From Polyangiaceae bacterium (GTDB taxonomy: Bacteria > Myxococcota_A > Polyangia > Polyangiales > Polyangiaceae), in assembly GCA_009781005.1 (NCBI GenBank), contig WQYX01000046.1:1-33457 (forward strand): a DNA stretch of 33,457 bases. Reading direction: 5' to 3'. Each line of letters begins with the position of its first letter. Positions within the stretch are counted from its first letter, which is position 1. The notes below the pieces were generated by a model. It saw only the letters and a program-made list of their open reading frames with translations. It did no database searches and had not been told where the DNA came from. This document shows, one piece after another, positions 12,601 to 20,484 of this stretch. The translations under genes were made by a program, and so were the position numbers.

Positions 12601-14609
12601 GCAGCTTCGTAGTCGCTTACCAGCGTGACGAGGCGCGGCCTCTGCTCGGCCGCCGGAACGCCGGCAGCGATCCAACGTTCGACGAGCGTGGCCCGAAGGC
12701 GCGGTGCGTTCGCGATCGTCGCGATACTCGAGACCGCTTCACGGAGGATCGCATGGCGCGGCCCGAGAACATCGAGAGCCCGCGTGGCCATCTCGACGGC
12801 GCGTGACGGATCACGCACGGCGAGCGCTGCGAGCACGGGCGCGATGCGTTCGGCCGCGGCACGAGCGGGCTCGGGCTGCGCGATGAACCACGAGAGCACG
12901 CTCGTCATCGCTTCCGCGTCGTCTGCTCTGCTCGTGCGATCGAGCAAGAGATCGACGACGCTGGCGTCGCCGGGGCGAAGCGCAACGAGCCGGCGCGTCC
13001 ACGCGAGCGCCGTCGTTGCATCATCCATCCGCGCATAAACCTGCGCGAGCCGCGCGCACGCGTCCGAAGTCGGACCCGCCGCAACGACGGCGTGCTCGAT
13101 GGCCGTCGCCGCCACGCGTCCTTCCGTCGTCGACACGAGGAGCGACATCACGCGAAGCGCACGAGCATCTTCGGGGTTCGCCCGCATCGCCTGCTCGGCC
13201 ACGGCTCGCGCCGACGCTCCGTCGCCGACTCGCGAAAGCTCCTCGGCCGCGACGGCGCCGAGCACCGCCGCGAACGCACAACTCGGGGCATAGGCCGCCA
13301 TCGCGCGAGCACGCGTCGCGCGATCGCCCGCAGTCGCCGCCGCCATCCATGCAACGGAGTTCGCCCACGGCGTGCCTGCGATCTCCGATGCCATCTCACC
13401 GCCTCCGGCATCGCCGAGCGTCGCACGGATCAACGCTTCGACGGTCCAGGCCTCGCCGTCCTTTCCAGTAAGCCCGCGAAGAAGAGCCACGTTCTCTTCG
13501 TTGGTCGCATCCCGAGCCACGGCATGCGCATAAGCACGGGCCGCTCGATCGGGTGCAGCAAGCCGGCCCGCATACAAGCGTCCGATGTCCGCCCACGCGC
13601 GCGCCGTCCCTCGATCAGGCTGCAATTCGGCGCGGATCTCGAGCCGCAACGCCAAGAGTTCGAGCGCTCCCGCCTTCAGCAGAAGATCGTCGAGGACGTC
13701 CGCGTCCGATCCCGTGAAGACGGCGTCGAGCCCGTCATCGAGAGCCGCGCCGAGTGCCACGGAAAAATCCGAGCGCGCCAGCGCAGCACCGCGTCGCTCG
13801 CGGTGCACCTGCGCAGCCTGTTCGGTGCTGCCCCTCGAGGAGAGCGCGAACGCATGCCGGCGAAGAATTTCGTCGGCGGCGGCTGCCCGCCCGCGTGACA
13901 CGAATGCGCTCGAAAGTGCTACGGCCGCGTGCGTGCTCGATGGATCGATCTCGAACGCGCGCAGAAGATCCTCGAGCTCCGCTTCGGCGTCGCCAGCAGC
14001 TGCCCGTCTGCGCGCCGCACAGAGATAGGCGTCTGCTGCACGCGGCGCGATCGACTCGCTCTCGTCCTCGGGCAGCGGCGCGATCGCGCCGAGCAGTTCG
14101 AGCGGCAACGCATCCGACTCATCGAGCGCCGCGGCCTCCGTCAGCGCACGATGCGCGCCTTCCATGTCACCTGCACGCGCATGCAAGACGCCGATGCGAA
14201 CGAGCAGCGACGCGGCTTCTTTCGGAGTGCGTTCATCGACGAGCGGATGGAGCTCGGAAGCGGCGCCGGCTGGATCGCCGAGTCTTTCGAGCCACCGAGC
14301 AAGCACGTGTCGCCACTTGGGATCGTCGCGGCCTGCCAGCGCGCCGCGCAAAAGCTCGATCGCGACGTCGAGCTCCGTGTCACGGGCGGCAAGCTTGCTC
14401 GCAAGTCGAAGCGCCGAACTTCTCTCGTCGTCGACGTCATTGAACTCGCGCGCGAGATCGCTGCGCGCATGAAGGCTCGCCTCTTCGGCGACGGCGCCCG
14501 TCCTGCGCGCAAGCGGCGGCGCCGAGCCTAGTACGGATCTGCGGCCCCGCGGCGGTCGCGATGAGCGTCTCGCGGTCTGCTCGCCACCTGCGTTCGCCAT
14601 CGCCATCAC
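9603..14609 (-). CDS. giant TPR/HEAT-like repeat protein (1668 aa)
   Basis: A very long, Ala/Arg/Glu/Leu-rich helical protein with no signal peptide or membrane segment, so presumably a cytoplasmic scaffold. After about 45 basic, disordered N-terminal residues, helix pairs run almost to residue 1390, many with the TPR spacing and A-x4-A pattern. The last 270 residues differ: they mix strands and helices (SLALRWELGAALASVTPDNALLLGLPE, then FDLVVEHARQSGRRVGMFLTGDFGHAARA). They look like one folded domain that I cannot name. GTG at 14609 overlaps the TGA of the sppA-like gene (GTGATG), with ATG codons at 14606 and 14600 as alternatives. The next gene begins one base after its stop. Base use is very GC-rich, like its neighbours. 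It probably organises the products of the coupled genes around it, but this is inferred from position only. Confidence 0.87.
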   Translation of the reverse strand: MMAMANAGGEQTARRSSRPPRGRRSVLGSAPPLARRTGAVAEEASLHARSDLAREFNDVDDERSSALRLASKLAARDTELDVAIELLRGALAGRDDPKWRHVLARWLERLGDPAGAASELHPLVDERTPKEAASLLVRIGVLHARAGDMEGAHRALTEAAALDESDALPLELLGAIAPLPEDESESIAPRAADAYLCAARRRAAAGDAEAELEDLLRAFEIDPSSTHAAVALSSAFVSRGRAAAADEILRRHAFALSSRGSTEQAAQVHRERRGAALARSDFSVALGAALDDGLDAVFTGSDADVLDDLLLKAGALELLALRLEIRAELQPDRGTARAWADIGRLYAGRLAAPDRAARAYAHAVARDATNEENVALLRGLTGKDGEAWTVEALIRATLGDAGGGEMASEIAGTPWANSVAWMAAATAGDRATRARAMAAYAPSCAFAAVLGAVAAEELSRVGDGASARAVAEQAMRANPEDARALRVMSLLVSTTEGRVAATAIEHAVVAAGPTSDACARLAQVYARMDDATTALAWTRRLVALRPGDASVVDLLLDRTSRADDAEAMTSVLSWFIAQPEPARAAAERIAPVLAALAVRDPSRAVEMATRALDVLGPRHAILREAVSSIATIANAPRLRATLVERWIAAGVPAAEQRPRLVTLVSDYEAAGDIAGELSACVRAARAGADLTLLRDGIEKLAFCNKTPDMELAWLEVCAELAVAQGRTDDAIASLRELGAALWDMAGDRSRALATWLRAAALDSSIGYRTLRMDLSAFADAEYAANCLAELVDRESDPGRSGILAHEASCAALEIGELSRALSLAQMALERHPGRVEAIETAEKACSGLGSAPEMSALYDQVARGARGRFGRRAAHHRAARYFESASIPMLALKHAAQAFIALPSESTTLRLLARTAARAQKGSMAARTVEHVADFSRSRAVRARWLVLAAELAAHDLEGNHQRFELLIKAMIAAPSTATIAGLASVTRDLIALGPEDAHALALRLERASDSLVTKLEGPEGARIAVAFAKSALDVFGDAPWAWRAIAHASDVDADIDEYADLIGFAPALAQAEDAARALARVMAMCDKPYANVGHALLRLAGTIAKALGDDAARARAFVMAVEKESDSDEIISEADEAVLAYSDPSLSERFSKSVDASRRSAALRAIAKKLTEAGELEAAAIKLERVHDIAPNDAEADVAIEALLVSRANHEELAAHLKRRAERLVGEANAETRRAVRLRRVAVLEQRLDRLEDAAAELEQVLVESPGHASALHWLADLHERIGQPAVHKLADERLSGGESETAEKLLFEALGHGSLAAADTLDAMFASDPSRIASLVKVRRHAVDLDPGNLDRLALLRDAAMGDQNVNFARAIDHVIRAFDGKTGPLPPPPLEAQSVQPGMLAMLTHRPRECASEAFGVVWENAPSLFVKTLADYTVSGVERVVPGPDLALSRLYEIALRLLDVPRFALFHREPEAPHDPPRLTVMLCSSPSALLVANAREDSLALRWELGAALASVTPDNALLLGLPETEARALFDVLMTAFGPPGRSIDRDRAKLTQSLWSALPPRAQRRLIELLASDGDDRAPFDLVVEHARQSGRRVGMFLTGDFGHAARAVITEQRGNVEDLSRPGGLARLCAAMPALADLFRLAVRPEYADARWRVSTSIV

Positions 14610-16588
14610 CGAAGCGTAAGGGCAAACGGGATGGCCACGACGGATCGCTCACCTTCGGCGAGCGGCGCCATGCTCGTGGCGAACGGAACGAGCTCGGGTG
14701 CGGTGCGCTCCAGGAGCGTGATGGGGGACAGTGAGGCCCCGCGAATCCGCTCATCGGCACCGCTCTGCGGATCGAGCATCTCGAGAAGCGTTGGCTTTGC
14801 TTCCACCACGGCCACGCGCGCATCCGGAGGCAGCCCGGCAACCTCACGCGCCTTTGCGAGCGCCGCCGAAAGACCCCCAATCTCGTCGACGAGACCTCGA
14901 TTCTTGCCTTCTTGCCCGCTGAAGATGCGCCCTTCGGCGCTCTCTGCGACCTTGTCGCGCGTGATGGTTCTTCCGCGCGTGCTCCGCCCCTCCGAGACGC
15001 GCGCGAGAAACAATTCGTAGACCGCGGTCATGCTCTCGAGCACGCGCGCGCGCGTGGGATCATCCCAGCGCGTGAGCACCGACTCGTACGATGCGCGCGC
15101 CGCAGCGCCGGGATTCTTCGTGTTCGCGGGGAACGTCTCGGCATGCACGCCGATCTTCTCGAGCGCCTCGCCGGCGCCGATCTTGCCGCCGACCACGCCG
15201 ATCGATCCAACGATGCTCATGGGCTCGGCGAAGATGAAGTCGCCCGCAGACGCGAGGTACATGCCGCCGCTCGCCGCCATGTCACCAATGCTGACGATGA
15301 GCGGCTTCTTCGTTCGCAGCCTCATCAAGGAGTGCCACATCAAGTCGCTTGCGAGAGCGCTGCCTCCGGGTGAGTCGAGGCGAAGGACGACCGCCTTGAC
15401 GTCATCATCCTTTTCGAGGCGCTTCATCGTGCGTTCGAAGTCTTTCTCGATGATGCCCGAACGACCTCCGAGGATCCCGTTGCCGCCCGACGTCATCGCG
15501 ATGGCGCCCGTTGCTCGCACGAGCGCCACGGGCCCCGTCTCGCCACTGTCGCCCACGAGGGCGCGCACGAGATCGTCGAGACCGTCAGTCCTGTCGTCGG
15601 CGCCTCGACCGAAGACGACGTCCTCGCGCACCGCGCCGCTCGTGCTCTTGACCGCCGCGAAAGCGTCGTCCGCGTAGCCAATCTCGTCGATGAGACCGAC
15701 GGCTTTCGCGCGACCCGATCCGTGCGGTCCATCCTCCACGGCATCGGCGATGCCGGACTGCGAACGCCCCTTGGTGATCGTCTCGAGCCACGAACTTCGC
15801 ATGTCGGCGAGCACGCTCGTCAGCGACGCGCGCGCCTCGGGGCTCGGCCCGTCGCGCGTGAGAGGCTCCTCGGCACCTTTGTATTTTCCAACTTGGAGAA
15901 AATCGATCGACAGGTGGAGCTCGTCGGCGAGCAAACGTCGCATGTAGACGACCTGCGCAGCGATGCCCACGGTCTCGAGATCACCGGCGGGCGACAGGTA
16001 GATCGACGAGCAGCCGCGCGCGGCTGCCATGAAGGTCGCATTCGAAAAGCCGTCGCCGTGGCAATAAACTTTTTTCTTGCTGCGTAGCCGCTCGAGGTGC
16101 TCGCCGATCTCCTGCGAGCGCGCCGCTCCGATGTTCGCGCTACCGAATTTGACGAGGACACCAACGTGCTCTTTATCTTTCTGTTCGTCGGCAAGATCAT
16201 CGAGCGTCCGCAAAAGCTCGTCGAAGCTGCGTTTGCGCCCGGTGACACCGAAGGGGCTCTGAGACTCTTGCTCCGGCACGCCGCCGGCGAGATCGACGAC
16301 TGCGACGGCCGGCCCCGAAGTTGGTTTGGGCGAAGACGATCGCCCCTGACGAGGACGCCCCTCGCAACCAAGTGCCAGACTCACGAGCAGCACGACGGCT
16401 GTCGAACACGCTCTAAGAGCGAGTTCGCCAGCCGTCGCGAGCGAATCGAGGCTAGGGCGGAGCGCGAGGAGCCCGCGTAAACGTACTTGTCGTACGTGCG
16501 CAGGCACCGCAGCGCCCAACCGACGAATCGATTTCGCGCAGCAGGCTGCCCTACACGCTCTAAGGTGCATCCTTCGCGCGTATGTCAT
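14606..16588 (-). CDS. SppA-like signal peptide peptidase, lipoprotein form
   Basis: A 660-residue serine protease of the SppA (S49) family, which cleaves remnant signal peptides and other membrane-near peptides using a Ser-Lys dyad. Both halves of the two-domain 67K-type fold are present. The likely catalytic lysine is Lys237 in GKYKGAEEPLT and the nucleophile is Ser440 in GDMAASGGMYLAS. SPGGSALASDL near 406-416 is also typical. It has no N-terminal membrane anchor but a lipobox, LALGC, at Cys75. The ATG at 16588 overlaps the TGA of the upstream gene (ATGA). The distance from start to lipobox is abnormally long. Codons 13-61 are almost entirely repeat element, and residues LRAC occur on both sides. 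Without the insert the N-terminus would be a normal 25-residue lipoprotein signal. GTG at 16507 is an alternative start inside the element. Confidence 0.9.
   Translation of the reverse strand: MTYARRMHLRACRAACCAKSIRRLGAAVPAHVRQVRLRGLLALRPSLDSLATAGELALRACSTAVVLLVSLALGCEGRPRQGRSSSPKPTSGPAVAVVDLAGGVPEQESQSPFGVTGRKRSFDELLRTLDDLADEQKDKEHVGVLVKFGSANIGAARSQEIGEHLERLRSKKKVYCHGDGFSNATFMAAARGCSSIYLSPAGDLETVGIAAQVVYMRRLLADELHLSIDFLQVGKYKGAEEPLTRDGPSPEARASLTSVLADMRSSWLETITKGRSQSGIADAVEDGPHGSGRAKAVGLIDEIGYADDAFAAVKSTSGAVREDVVFGRGADDRTDGLDDLVRALVGDSGETGPVALVRATGAIAMTSGGNGILGGRSGIIEKDFERTMKRLEKDDDVKAVVLRLDSPGGSALASDLMWHSLMRLRTKKPLIVSIGDMAASGGMYLASAGDFIFAEPMSIVGSIGVVGGKIGAGEALEKIGVHAETFPANTKNPGAAARASYESVLTRWDDPTRARVLESMTAVYELFLARVSEGRSTRGRTITRDKVAESAEGRIFSGQEGKNRGLVDEIGGLSAALAKAREVAGLPPDARVAVVEAKPTLLEMLDPQSGADERIRGASLSPITLLERTAPELVPFATSMAPLAEGERSVVAIPFALTLR
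16406..16417. repeat. 12-bp direct repeat, target duplication (left)
   Basis: ACACGCTCTAAG, identical to 16553-16564. It flanks the palindromic repeat element on the left. Together with the insert the copied length is 147 bp, or 49 codons, so the sppA-like frame is kept. A 12-bp perfect duplication next to a known repeat is best read as a target site duplication. Confidence 0.75.
16418..16552. mobile_element. 135-bp palindromic repeat element, copy A
   Basis: A non-coding, MITE-like element with an imperfect palindromic layout. The centre is ACGTAC, a TTGTC loop and GTACGT at 16481-16497. The core from about 16430 to 16535 matches, in reverse orientation, the element at 29268-29415. The two share the GAGGAGCCCGCGTAAACGTAC block and the GTACGTGCGCAGGCACCGCAG block. 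The outer arms are more diverged than in the other copy. It lies inside the 5' part of the sppA-like gene and is flanked by a 12-bp direct repeat. It codes for no transposase, so any movement would have relied on an enzyme elsewhere. Confidence 0.8.
16553..16564. repeat. 12-bp direct repeat, target duplication (right)
   Basis: ACACGCTCTAAG, the partner of 16406-16417. In the sppA-like frame it encodes Leu9-Arg10-Ala11-Cys12, and the left copy encodes the same four residues at 58-61. Confidence 0.75.
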
Positions 16589-18174
16589 CCGCCACTCCGG
16601 TTGCCGCTATCGCTCGAAGCCGCGCGCTCGGTAAAGGCACGCAGAAGCGCAAACAGCGGATGAATTCGATGAAGTTTCGCAAGCTGTTCGAGCTCGACGC
16701 GCGCTCCCGGAACGTCGCCCGATCGCGCGAGAGCATAGATGAGCGCCGCGCGCGCACGCCCGGGCCCCACTTCAGCGCCGGCTGCAACGCGTAAGCGCTC
16801 GATGATGGTCGCCCACGGCGGTTCTTGCTCAGCGAGGCCGAGTGCCGCGAGGACGTACGCGTCTTCGGGATCGTTCGCGCGCAGCGAAAACTTCGCAGCG
16901 AGCGCGCGTGCTCCGTCTCGATCGCCCGAGGCCCGGAGCGCGTCGATCTTCGTCGACAGAGCCACGTGATTGTCTGGCAGAACCTGCAACGCTTGCTCGG
17001 CAGCCCCGCGCGATGCGGCTGCGAGCTCGTTGAGATCGTCCTGCGTGATGCGACGCTCGTCTGCGGCGTCTTCGGGTAAGAGACGCACCTTGAGCCAGGC
17101 CACGTCTGCACGCACGGCCGCAAGGCGCGCAACATCGACGAGCGCGCGCGGATCGTTGTCGGACAGAGCCGTGGCCTTGTCGAAGTTCTCCTTCGCGCGC
17201 TCGATGTCGCCGTCGACGAACGCCTTTTCACCTTGCTCGAGCAGCCCAACGACCTTCGAGTCGACGCTTGCAACAGGCGCGCTTGCAACGGGCGCGCTCG
17301 CAACAGTCGCCGCCTTGATGCGCGCGCCCACGTGTTCGGGTACCCCCACGGCAACGAGCAACGCGATGACGAGGATCACCGCGGCGGTGACAACGAGCCC
17401 TGCCGACCAACGACGCCCAACCGGTCGCACGGAGCTCGGCACGCCCGAATCAGTTGGAGCCCCGTCTGTGCGCTCGCGTTGCTCGCCGCTCTGCGCTGCC
17501 TTCCCCTCTGAAGGCACGGACGGGGAAGGCCCAGAATGCGCTTCCGCCGCCTCGGTCCGGGATTCAGGGACAGGCCCTGACTCGCAGCTCAAATCCACAT
17601 CGACCGCGGCGTACTCCGACGACGCCGGAGGCGACGGCTCGGGGGCAGACTTCGTGGTCACCTCATCGACGATGACGACCGATGCCTCTACGGCACCGGA
17701 GCGAGCTTCGCCGGGTCCAGTCCCCACGAGCGTTGTGACGAGGGATCGCAGTGTCCGTGGTGGCCGATTCGGGAGCACCGCCGGAGGCGCCGGGAAGTCC
17801 GGAAAAGTATCGAGCTGCGACCGCGTAGGCCCGAGTCCTGGAGCTGTCGTCGTCTTCTTGCTTCGCTCGAAGAACGACAGAAGCTCCGGGATCTGATCGA
17901 TCGGTTTTGACGGCGAACCTCCGCGCGAGAGCGTGTCGGTCGCTTTGATTCGTTGCGCCTGGATCGCCTTCTGTAGTTCCCGAAGCGACGTGAAGACGAG
18001 CGTCTTACCGCCGCGTGTTTGAACCCTCCAAAGGTCTCCGCCGCTCTCTGCCTTGCCGCGGGCAATCCGGAACTTGTGACCGCAGCTCGTACACTTCACC
18101 GTTGTGCCGCGCCAACTGACGAGCGCGTCGTCAAACTCGTACTCGGTGTTACAGCGCTCGCACCTGACGTCCAT
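16585..18174 (-). CDS. zinc-ribbon, transmembrane, TPR protein
   Basis: A 529-residue membrane protein with four parts. Residues 1-36 are an MJ0042-type zinc ribbon with Cys5, Cys8, Cys28 and Cys31. Residues 48-102 resemble a GYF_2-like domain (DLWRVQTRGGKTLVF through IDQIPELLSFF). A long Pro/Ser/Glu-rich linker follows to about 255. A single membrane helix lies at about 258-278 (LVVTAAVILVIALLVAVGV). The rest is TPR-like and predicted to be periplasmic. A zinc ribbon plus GYF-like domain ahead of a membrane helix recalls the myxobacterial gliding protein GltJ, but similarity to it cannot be shown here and the TPR part differs. A short ASAPV repeat sits just after the helix. The start is the ATG at 18174. 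The stop overlaps the start of the sppA-like gene (ATGA), so the pair is probably coupled. Confidence 0.87.
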   Translation of the reverse strand: MDVRCERCNTEYEFDDALVSWRGTTVKCTSCGHKFRIARGKAESGGDLWRVQTRGGKTLVFTSLRELQKAIQAQRIKATDTLSRGGSPSKPIDQIPELLSFFERSKKTTTAPGLGPTRSQLDTFPDFPAPPAVLPNRPPRTLRSLVTTLVGTGPGEARSGAVEASVVIVDEVTTKSAPEPSPPASSEYAAVDVDLSCESGPVPESRTEAAEAHSGPSPSVPSEGKAAQSGEQRERTDGAPTDSGVPSSVRPVGRRWSAGLVVTAAVILVIALLVAVGVPEHVGARIKAATVASAPVASAPVASVDSKVVGLLEQGEKAFVDGDIERAKENFDKATALSDNDPRALVDVARLAAVRADVAWLKVRLLPEDAADERRITQDDLNELAAASRGAAEQALQVLPDNHVALSTKIDALRASGDRDGARALAAKFSLRANDPEDAYVLAALGLAEQEPPWATIIERLRVAAGAEVGPGRARAALIYALARSGDVPGARVELEQLAKLHRIHPLFALLRAFTERAASSDSGNRSGG

Positions 18175-18302
18175 TCGTGAAGCTTAGAAAATACGAGGGA
18201 CTTCGATCCTTTTCACAGTATCACGCGCACGCCCTTTGTGGGCGAGATCCGTATGCGCCGCCCCCAGCGCATTCCAACGCAGGCATCGTGGCGCGCAGCA
18301 GG
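18175..18302. other. 128-bp gap, possible promoter region
   Basis: The largest spacer between the HEAT gene and the zinc-ribbon gene, both on the minus strand. It is long enough for a promoter of the envelope-type gene set. I see only weak matches, such as GATACT near 18215-18220 on the minus strand, and no credible -35 partner. Confidence 0.3.
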
Positions 18303-19004
18303 TCATCGGCGCTTTTTCGCGGGGCTGCCCTTACGACCGTCGGCGCTGATCTCGTGATCGTGTTGCTCGACGTGCAAGAGCAGTTCGCGCGCCTCGAAGG
18401 CCAAGTCGCCGATCGCGATGCGTTCGCCTTCGCCGCTGTCCTCATCGAGTTGAACTTGACGGCTGTCTTTTTCGACGGGCGTGAGGAGCGGAATGGCTGC
18501 TGGATCACCGAGCTCGGCGATCGCCTCGATGGAAGCGGCGACGACTTCTGCGTTCGGGTGTGCGAGAAATCGGCCAAGGAGCTTCACGCATCCCGGCTCG
18601 CCCACCTCCGCGAGCAGGAACGGAAGCTCGGTCAACGCCGGACTCGATGTCGGCAGCCGATCGAGCGCGCGCTCGACGCCGAGAGCAACTTCTTTGAAGC
18701 GATCGAAGGCGAGTGCCTCGAGCGCGTCGCCGGCGATGATGCGCGCCTCGGCAAGAGGACCGCCGAGGATGTCGATGAGCAGATCGACGACGACGTCACC
18801 TTCGAGATCGCTGAGGATCAACGCGATACGCGTGAGACGGAGCGTGGCGTCCGCATCGTCGGGGAGTGCGAGCGCGCTCTTCGTCGCATTCCCGAGCTCG
18901 GAGACGAGCTTCGAGCGGTCCTGCTCGAGCAAGGTCGCGTGGAGGCTTCGAACTTTGCGCTCTGCATGGAACAGCGCGTCGAGGTTTTCGACAATCGTAG
19001 GCAT
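18303..19004 (-). CDS. HEAT-repeat protein
   Basis: A 233-residue, all-helical protein, probably a cytoplasmic binding scaffold. HEAT-type units are visible, for example VVDLLIDILGGPLAEARIIAGDALEALA and CVKLLGRFLAHPNAEVVAASIEAIAELGDPAAIPLL, each with the typical Asp and small residues at the turn. The C-terminal 50 residues are charged and probably disordered and end in KKRR. The frame is open to 19172, but that part overlaps rimO. The ATG at 19004 has GGAGG six bases upstream, which fixes the start. It follows rimO after 25 bases on the same strand, so it is probably co-transcribed with carA and rimO. No enzymatic motif is present. The partner is unknown. Confidence 0.85.
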   Translation of the reverse strand: MPTIVENLDALFHAERKVRSLHATLLEQDRSKLVSELGNATKSALALPDDADATLRLTRIALILSDLEGDVVVDLLIDILGGPLAEARIIAGDALEALAFDRFKEVALGVERALDRLPTSSPALTELPFLLAEVGEPGCVKLLGRFLAHPNAEVVAASIEAIAELGDPAAIPLLTPVEKDSRQVQLDEDSGEGERIAIGDLAFEARELLLHVEQHDHEISADGRKGSPAKKRR

Positions 19005-19029
19005 CGTGAGCCTCCGCATAGCACGGGGC

Positions 19030-20484
19030 TCACGAGGACGAATCGGTCGTTCGTAGGACGGCCAAGCGGACCTTCTTCTTGGCTGGCTTCTTGGTCTGTT
19101 TCGGCGACGATGCAACCAAATGGTTGCTTTCGTCGTCGATGTCGATGACTTCACCAACGAGGTCGTAGTCACTCGCCTGTGTCACGCGAACGCGGCGAAT
19201 CTGGCCCGCGCGGACTTCTCCGCCCGAAAGATAGACTTGGCCGTCGATTTCCGGCGCCTGTCCGCGGTGCCGCCCTTGCATCACCAGCTCGTGCTCTTCG
19301 CTCGGTCCTTCAACGAGCACGTCGAGCTCCTGTCCGATCCTCGCCTTGTTCTTCGCGCGCGCGATCTTGCGCTGGATCGCCATCAGTTTGCGCCATCGGC
19401 TCGCACTGACTTTCTGCGAGACCTTGTCTTCCAATTCGGCGCTCGCCGTCGTCTCCTCATCCGAATAGCGGAAGACGCCGACGTGATCGAAGCGTGCCCA
19501 CGACACGAAATCGGCGAGCTCTTGGAAGTCATCCTCCGTCTCGCCCGGGTGGCCAACGATGAACGCCGTGCGGAAGACGAGGTCGGGGAGTTGCGCGCGC
19601 ATGAATTCGACGATGCGCTTCTGGCGATCCTTGCCGTGGCCGCGCCGCATGCGCGCGAGCATCGCGTCCGAGGCATGCTGAAGTGGCATGTCGACGTACG
19701 GCACGACGCGCGGATGATTTCGGAGCAGCTCGACGAGCGCTTCGTCGATCTTCTCGGGATACAGGTAAAATACACGCACCCATCGGATGCCTTCGACGTC
19801 CGCGACGCGGCGAACGAGCTCGGCGAGGCTCCTGCGACGAGCGCGATCGAGATCGCGGCCATACGCGACGGTGTCTTGCGAGATGAGATTCACCTCGACG
19901 ATGCCTTGCGCGGCGAGCTGCTCGGTTTCACGAACGACGTCGGCCACGCCACGCGACCGCTGCTTTCCGCGGAACTGCGGAATTGTGCAGAATGCACACG
20001 ATCGATTGCATCCTTCAGCAATCTTCACGTACGCACTCGCCACGGCGCCCGTGACGACGCGCGGATCGCTCGCGCGAAGGAGCCAGCTTGCCGGATCGCC
20101 AACGAGCATGCGCGAAGCTTTGCCCTCGAGGATCTTGCCGAGGCGGAGCATGTCGCTCGTGCCCAGGAAGTGATCGACCTCGGGCATCTGCTCCGCGAGC
20201 TCGGTTGGGTAGCGCTGCGACAGACAGCCCGTGACCACGAGTTTCTCGCAAGCGCCAACCTTCTTCAGCTCCCCGAGCTCGAAGATGGTCTCGATGGACT
20301 CGCGCTTGGCTTCGCCGATGAAGCCACACGTGTTGACGACGATGATCTCGGCTCGTTCGGCTTCAGTGGTGAGCTCGAAGCCTCCATCCCGTGCGACGCC
20401 GATCATGACCTCGGTGTCGACGCGATTTTTAGGACAACCGAGACTAGCGAAATAAATTTTTTTGTTCGGCAGACGCTTCGTCAC
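19030..20484 (-). CDS. rimO: ribosomal protein S12 methylthiotransferase RimO
   Basis: A radical-SAM enzyme that adds a methylthio group to the conserved aspartate of ribosomal protein S12. The protein has 484 residues. The N-terminal domain has the three cysteines for one 4Fe-4S cluster: Cys17 in SLGCPKN, Cys53 in NTCGF and Cys87 in TGCLSQRYP. The radical-SAM motif CNRSCAFC gives Cys159, Cys163 and Cys166. The phrase KIAEGCNRSCAFCTIPQFRG is typical of RimO and separates it from MiaB. A TRAM domain lies near the C-terminus (about 385-450). A Lys-rich tail of about 30 residues follows it, longer than usual. The GTG start at 20484 overlaps the carA stop (GTGA), which indicates translational coupling. 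Confidence 0.96.
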   Translation of the reverse strand: MTKRLPNKKIYFASLGCPKNRVDTEVMIGVARDGGFELTTEAERAEIIVVNTCGFIGEAKRESIETIFELGELKKVGACEKLVVTGCLSQRYPTELAEQMPEVDHFLGTSDMLRLGKILEGKASRMLVGDPASWLLRASDPRVVTGAVASAYVKIAEGCNRSCAFCTIPQFRGKQRSRGVADVVRETEQLAAQGIVEVNLISQDTVAYGRDLDRARRRSLAELVRRVADVEGIRWVRVFYLYPEKIDEALVELLRNHPRVVPYVDMPLQHASDAMLARMRRGHGKDRQKRIVEFMRAQLPDLVFRTAFIVGHPGETEDDFQELADFVSWARFDHVGVFRYSDEETTASAELEDKVSQKVSASRWRKLMAIQRKIARAKNKARIGQELDVLVEGPSEEHELVMQGRHRGQAPEIDGQVYLSGGEVRAGQIRRVRVTQASDYDLVGEVIDIDDESNHLVASSPKQTKKPAKKKVRLAVLRTTDSSS

